This document shows positions 7,699-10,709 of a stretch of 10,709 nt of DNA, piece after piece; position 1 is the stretch's first letter; each line of letters starts with the position of its first letter. Below the pieces are notes generated by a model. It worked only from the letters and a program-made list of their open reading frames with translations, ran no database searches and was not told the DNA's origin. A program made the translations under genes and the position numbers. This DNA comes from Pseudomonadota bacterium (GTDB taxonomy: Bacteria > Pseudomonadota > Gammaproteobacteria > Burkholderiales > Methylophilaceae). The stretch is from assembly GCA_023459535.1 (NCBI GenBank), contig JAEWTK010000163.1, positions 1-10,709 of the forward strand, in the 5' to 3' direction.

Positions 7699-8619
7699 CT
7701 AGGCTTGGCTCTGGCCCAGCCAGTCGCGCGCGGTGAGGAAATCACTATAAAGCTTGGCTTCGGCGCTGCCCTCGGTCGGTTGCCAGTCGTAGCGCCATTT
7801 GACGATTGGGGGCATGGACAGCAGGATGGATTCGGTGCGGCCGTTGGATTGCAGGCCGAACAGCGTGCCGCGGTCATAGACCAAGTTGAATTCGACGTAA
7901 CGGCCGCGACGATAGGCCTGGAAATCGCGTTCGCGTTCACCGTAGGGCATATCCTTGCGGCGCTGCACGATGGGCAGGTAAGCGTTGATGAAGGCGTCGC
8001 CGACGCTCTTCAGCATGGCGAAGCTTTGTTCGAAGCCGAGCTGATTGAAGTCGTCAAAGAAAATACCGCCGATACCCCGTGGTTCCTTGCGATGCTTCAG
8101 GTAAAAGTACTCGTCGCATTCTTTCTTGAACTGGGGGTAGAGCTCTTTGCTGTAGGCATCCAGCGCATCGCGGCAGGTGCGATGGAAATGGACGGCATCC
8201 TCTTCGAAGCCGTAGTAGGGCGTCAGGTCCATGCCGCCGCCGAACCACCAGATATCCGCATCCTGACTGCCGTTCGGTGCCTTGGCGACGAAGAAGCGCA
8301 CGTTCATGTGCACGGTCGGCACATAGGGGTTGCGCGGGTGGAACACGAGTGATACGCCCATGGCTTCCCAGGCGCGACCGGCAGCTTCGGGATGTGCTGC
8401 GCTGGCGGAAGGCGGCAGCTTGCTGCCCATGACATGGGAAAAGCCGATGCCGGCACGTTCGAATACATTGCCTTCTTCCAGCATGCAGGAGGTGCCGCCA
8501 CCGCCTTCCGGCCGTTGCCAGCTGTCATGCAGGAAGTGTTTGCCATCGACCATTTGCACGGCCTCGACGATGCGGTTTTGCAGGTCTTGCAGGTATTCGA
8601 AAACGGGTTGTGTGTTCAT
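7699..8619 (-). CDS. hemF: Oxygen-dependent coproporphyrinogen III oxidase
   Basis: This 306-residue cytoplasmic enzyme (E. coli HemF is 299) converts coproporphyrinogen III to protoporphyrinogen IX, using O2 to decarboxylate two propionate side chains in heme synthesis. Near-invariant blocks are [12 protein letters not shown] (39-50), [21 protein letters not shown] with His94 and His104 (90-110), [23 protein letters not shown] with His144 (124-146), [21 protein letters not shown] with His176 (171-191), and near the C-terminus [21 protein letters not shown] and [12 protein letters not shown]. The four histidines match those conserved in the family. The ATG is preceded by AGGAACAG, a good ribosome site, 22 nt after the tsaC stop, so it is probably cotranscribed with tsaC. 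Having the aerobic enzyme implies an organism that makes heme under oxygen; whether HemN is also present cannot be seen here. Confidence 0.97.
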   Translation of the reverse strand: MNTQPVFEYLQDLQNRIVEAVQMVDGKHFLHDSWQRPEGGGGTSCMLEEGNVFERAGIGFSHVMGSKLPPSASAAHPEAAGRAWEAMGVSLVFHPRNPYVPTVHMNVRFFVAKAPNGSQDADIWWFGGGMDLTPYYGFEEDAVHFHRTCRDALDAYSKELYPQFKKECDEYFYLKHRKEPRGIGGIFFDDFNQLGFEQSFAMLKSVGDAFINAYLPIVQRRKDMPYGERERDFQAYRRGRYVEFNLVYDRGTLFGLQSNGRTESILLSMPPIVKWRYDWQPTEGSAEAKLYSDFLTARDWLGQSQA

Positions 8620-8641
8620 GCACTGTTCCTGATTGGTTTGC

Positions 8642-9196
8642 TTAAGGCCGGATGATCTTGCCGCTGGCCAGGTCCTGAATGATCGAAGGTTTTTTCGCCC
8701 GGCCGGTCAGGCCTTTGATGACTCTGACCTGCTTGCCGAAAAGACGATAGCATTCTCGGGTGGTTTTGGCCGGCTGGCAACCGCTGCGATTGGCACTGGT
8801 GGAGACCAGTGCGCTACCGGATTCGCGGCTCAGCCTGGCGGTGAGGGCGTGATTGCTGACGCGTACGGCCAGTGTCGTGTGCTTGCCGGTCAGCCATTTT
8901 GGACAATGGCCGGCGGCCGGTACCAGCCAGGTATGGCCGCGCACCAGGTTTTGCCAGGACTGCAGCATTTGGCCGGTTTGCGCGTCGTCCAAAGGTGCCA
9001 TGTAAGACTGCAATTTGCTCAGCCGGTCGGCGACCAGAATCAGGCCCTTGCGCTGCGGTCGCCCTTTCAGGCGCAGGATGCGCTGTACCGCCTTGCGGTT
9101 GCCGGGGTCGCAGCCAAGACCGAATATGGATTCGGTGGGGTAGGCGATGACACCGCCCGATTTCAGGAAATGTCGCAAGCTTCTTGAAATCGTCAT
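8642..9196 (-). CDS. tsaC: Threonylcarbamoyl-AMP synthase, TsaC/YrdC type
   Basis: This 184-residue single-domain YrdC protein matches E. coli TsaC (190 residues) rather than the longer Sua5 form. It makes L-threonylcarbamoyl-adenylate from threonine, bicarbonate and ATP, the first step of t6A formation at position 37 of ANN-decoding tRNAs, in the cytoplasm. Visible motifs are [16 protein letters not shown] (16-31), [14 protein letters not shown] (43-56), [16 protein letters not shown], and STSANRSG near the C-terminus, all closely parallel to E. coli TsaC. The chosen ATG at 9196 gives the standard N-terminus. Its leader is only 16 nt from the MITE's target duplication, with at best a weak CCGGA ribosome site, so translation may depend on sequences near the element. 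hemF follows 22 nt downstream. Confidence 0.94.
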   Translation of the reverse strand: MTISRSLRHFLKSGGVIAYPTESIFGLGCDPGNRKAVQRILRLKGRPQRKGLILVADRLSKLQSYMAPLDDAQTGQMLQSWQNLVRGHTWLVPAAGHCPKWLTGKHTTLAVRVSNHALTARLSRESGSALVSTSANRSGCQPAKTTRECYRLFGKQVRVIKGLTGRAKKPSIIQDLASGKIIRP

Positions 9197-9215
9197 GGGC
9201 GGGTCCGGATGTTTA

Positions 9216-9358
9216 GAAAGCGCTGATTAAACGTGCGAGCGGGATGAAGTGCAAGGCGCCCGGAACGCAGCAGCCGAGATAGTATGCAGTATACAGCGAG
9301 GTTGTGAGTACCGCGTAACGCAGCAATTCGCCCGCGCAGCCATTTAATCAGCGCTTTC
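9216..9358 (-). mobile_element. MITE-like non-autonomous element, short copy (143 bp)
   Basis: The ends are GAAAGCGCTGATTAAA inverted at both sides (16 identical positions at 9216-9231 and 9343-9358). The flanks carry a 3-bp direct duplication, TTA on the + strand (TAA on the element's strand), at 9213-9215 and 9359-9361. It is the same family as the copy at 2092-2356, read on the opposite strand, but lacks that copy's two internal segments of about 65 and 57 bp. The right duplication is the purD stop codon. It contains no gene of its own; the open frame that runs from inside purD through it toward tsaC is not a credible gene. It separates purD from tsaC-hemF. No clear terminator is visible inside it, so purD transcription could continue into tsaC. 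Confidence 0.87.
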
Positions 9359-10627
9359 TTAGCCTTTGACGGCGCGGTAGCCGATGTCGCTGCGGAACTG
9401 CGCGCCCTCGAACTGAATCTCTTCGGCAATCTGATAGGCGCGGCTCTGCGCATATTTCACGGTTTCCCCGAGAGCGGTGACGCAGAGTACGCGGCCGCCG
9501 CTGGTGACCACCTTGCCGTCGACTAGTTTGGTACCGGCATGAAATACATGTGCATCTTCCAGGTGCTCGGGCAGGCCGATGATCGTATCGCCGGTACGCG
9601 GATTATCCGGGTAATTGGCTGCAGCCATCACGACGCCGAGAGCGACGCGCCTGTCCCATTCGGCTTCCGCCTGATCCAGTGTGCCGGCGACGGCATGTTC
9701 CAGCAGCTCTACCAGGTCGCTCTTCAATCGCAACAGAATGGGCTGGGTTTCCGGGTCGCCCATGCGGCAGTTGAATTCCAGGGTCTTGACGCTGCCATCG
9801 GGGCTGATCATCAGGCCGGCATAGAGGAAACCGGTGTAGTGGATACCGTCTTTTGCCATGCCGGCAACCGTTGGCTTGATGATTTCACGCATGACCCGGG
9901 CATGAATTTCCGGCGTGACGACCGGCGCTGGGGAATAGGCGCCCATGCCACCGGTGTTGGGCCCCTGGTCACCGTCCAGCAGGCGTTTGTGGTCCTGACT
10001 GGTAGCCAGCGGCAGGATGTTTTTGCCGTCGACCATGACGATGAAGCTGGCTTCTTCGCCGGTCAGGAACTCTTCGATGACGACGCGCGCACCGGCGCTG
10101 CCGAGCTTGTTGTCGGCCAGCATGGCATCGATGGCGCTGTGCGCTTCGTCCAGCGACATGGCAACGACCACGCCCTTGCCGGCGGCCAGGCCGTCGGCCT
10201 TGATGACGATGGGGGCACCCTGCTGATTGACGTAATCATGGGCGGCTTTGGCATCGGTAAAGGTGGCGTAGGCTGCGGTCGGAATGCCGTGCCGTAGCAT
10301 GAAGGCTTTGGCGAAATCCTTGGAGGACTCCAGTTGTGCGGCGGCCTGGGTCGGTCCGAAAATCTTCAGGCCATGCAGACGGAAAGCATCGACGACGCCT
10401 TGAGACAGGGTAGCCTCTGGCCCGACGACCGTCAGGTTGATTTCCTCCTTCTGGGCAAACTCGACCAGTTCATCAACCTTGGTGACCGGCACATTGAGCA
10501 TGTCCGGATCCAGTGCCGTGCCGGCATTGCCCGGCGCCACGTAGACGCGACTGACCGTTTTGTTCTGGGCCAGCTTCCATGCCAGCGCATGTTCGCGACC
10601 GCCGCCGCCGATGACCAATACTTTCAT
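9359..10627 (-). CDS. purD: Phosphoribosylamine-glycine ligase (GAR synthetase)
   Basis: This 422-residue cytoplasmic enzyme, the normal monofunctional bacterial length, joins 5-phosphoribosylamine and glycine with ATP to give glycinamide ribonucleotide, the second step of purine synthesis. Visible are the N-terminal dinucleotide-like MKVLVIGGGGREHALAWKL (1-19), the ATP-grasp blocks KADGLAAGKGVVVA (143-156) and VVIEEFLTGEEASF (182-195), DHKRLLDGDQGPNTGGMGAYSP (212-233), LEFNCRMGDPETQ with the GARS signature RMGDPETQ (288-295), and the C-terminal domain ending GYRAVKG. The ATG has AAGGGG about 7 nt upstream. The TAA stop (9359-9361, complement) is also the target duplication of the short MITE. 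purH often lies upstream in related bacteria, but the window ends first. Confidence 0.97.
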   Translation of the reverse strand: MKVLVIGGGGREHALAWKLAQNKTVSRVYVAPGNAGTALDPDMLNVPVTKVDELVEFAQKEEINLTVVGPEATLSQGVVDAFRLHGLKIFGPTQAAAQLESSKDFAKAFMLRHGIPTAAYATFTDAKAAHDYVNQQGAPIVIKADGLAAGKGVVVAMSLDEAHSAIDAMLADNKLGSAGARVVIEEFLTGEEASFIVMVDGKNILPLATSQDHKRLLDGDQGPNTGGMGAYSPAPVVTPEIHARVMREIIKPTVAGMAKDGIHYTGFLYAGLMISPDGSVKTLEFNCRMGDPETQPILLRLKSDLVELLEHAVAGTLDQAEAEWDRRVALGVVMAAANYPDNPRTGDTIIGLPEHLEDAHVFHAGTKLVDGKVVTSGGRVLCVTALGETVKYAQSRAYQIAEEIQFEGAQFRSDIGYRAVKG

Positions 10628-10642
10628 TGAAAACCCCTTTTA

Positions 10643-10669
10643 GCCACAGAGGCCACAGAGGCCACAGAG
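10643..10669. repeat. Three tandem copies of a 9-bp unit in the purD leader
   Basis: GCCACAGAG occurs three times head to tail at 10643-10651, 10652-10660 and 10661-10669, starting about 15 bp upstream of the purD ATG. On the purD strand the unit reads CTCTGTGGC. It is the partner of the CTCCGTGAT repeats at 10690-10707. Arrays of CACAGAG/CTCCGTG units are, from general recollection, a common intergenic repeat type in diverse bacteria; their function is not settled. Confidence 0.9.
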
Positions 10670-10689
10670 AAAATCAGGTTCGCCATGGG

Positions 10690-10707
10690 CTCCGTGATCT
10701 CCGTGAT
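10690..10707. repeat. Two tandem copies of the inverted partner unit, running off the window
   Basis: CTCCGTGAT occurs at 10690-10698 and 10699-10707, and the next two bases (CT) begin another unit, so the array probably continues past the edge. In purD-sense RNA the units AUCACGGAG and CUCUGUGGC can pair at 8 of 9 positions (G-U wobbles included), with a 20-nt stretch between the two arrays as the loop. Pairing is better in the purD-sense strand than in its complement. Confidence 0.8.
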
Positions 10708-10709
10708 CT

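Noticed and set aside
8633..9187. A 184-codon open frame on the + strand opposite tsaC.
   Set aside because: It mirrors tsaC almost exactly, has a low-complexity composition and resembles no known family; a shadow of the real gene.
9285..9300. TATACT in the conserved part of both MITEs as a possible outward promoter -10 box.
   Set aside because: No reasonable -35 hexamer lies 16-18 bp upstream, and the TG dinucleotide is not at the extended -10 position. Not enough to call a promoter.
9539..10297. A 252-codon open frame on the + strand opposite purD.
   Set aside because: It is antisense to the highly conserved purD coding region, has no recognisable domain and no good ribosome site. Long antisense open frames are expected in GC-rich genes.

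Overview
The window looks like chromosomal DNA of a Betaproteobacterium. The protein sequences resemble beta/gammaproteobacterial housekeeping enzymes, GC content is moderately high, and purD, tsaC and hemF lie together. The genus cannot be fixed by eye; a Nitrosomonadales-type lineage is a guess from the small class I cytochrome c and general protein character.

Layout. The left half reads rightward: the 3' part of ilvD (isoleucine/valine synthesis, cut by the window edge), a YeaD-type hexose-6-phosphate mutarotase, a 265-bp non-coding mobile element, a 674-residue YyaL/SPATA20-type protein with a thioredoxin-like domain, and a small periplasmic class I cytochrome c with its own apparent promoter and a strong terminator. 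The right half reads leftward, from the right edge inward: purD (purine synthesis), a 143-bp non-coding mobile element, tsaC (tRNA t6A modification), hemF (heme synthesis), then an AGCS-family sodium/amino-acid symporter whose stop overlaps the start of an NSS-family sodium-dependent transporter. The two halves converge at the terminator near 4872-4900.

The genes themselves are ordinary. The most notable structure is the pair of short non-autonomous elements (MITE-like) at 2092-2356 and 9216-9358. They share terminal inverted repeats and about 90% identity over the common left part. Each is flanked by a 3-bp duplication TAA, and in each case the left TAA is exactly the stop codon of the upstream gene (mutarotase, purD), in the same orientation relative to that gene. 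At the left copy the element fills the whole gap, so removing it would leave stop TAA directly abutting the next ATG. The longer copy has two extra internal segments that the shorter one lacks. Two further regulatory-looking features are an FNR/ANR-like half-palindrome placed 41.5 bp upstream of the predicted cytochrome c transcription start, and an array of 9-bp CACAGAG/CTCCGTG repeats in the purD leader that runs off the window edge. I see no phage, CRISPR, toxin-antitoxin or defence system, and no tRNA or rRNA gene.
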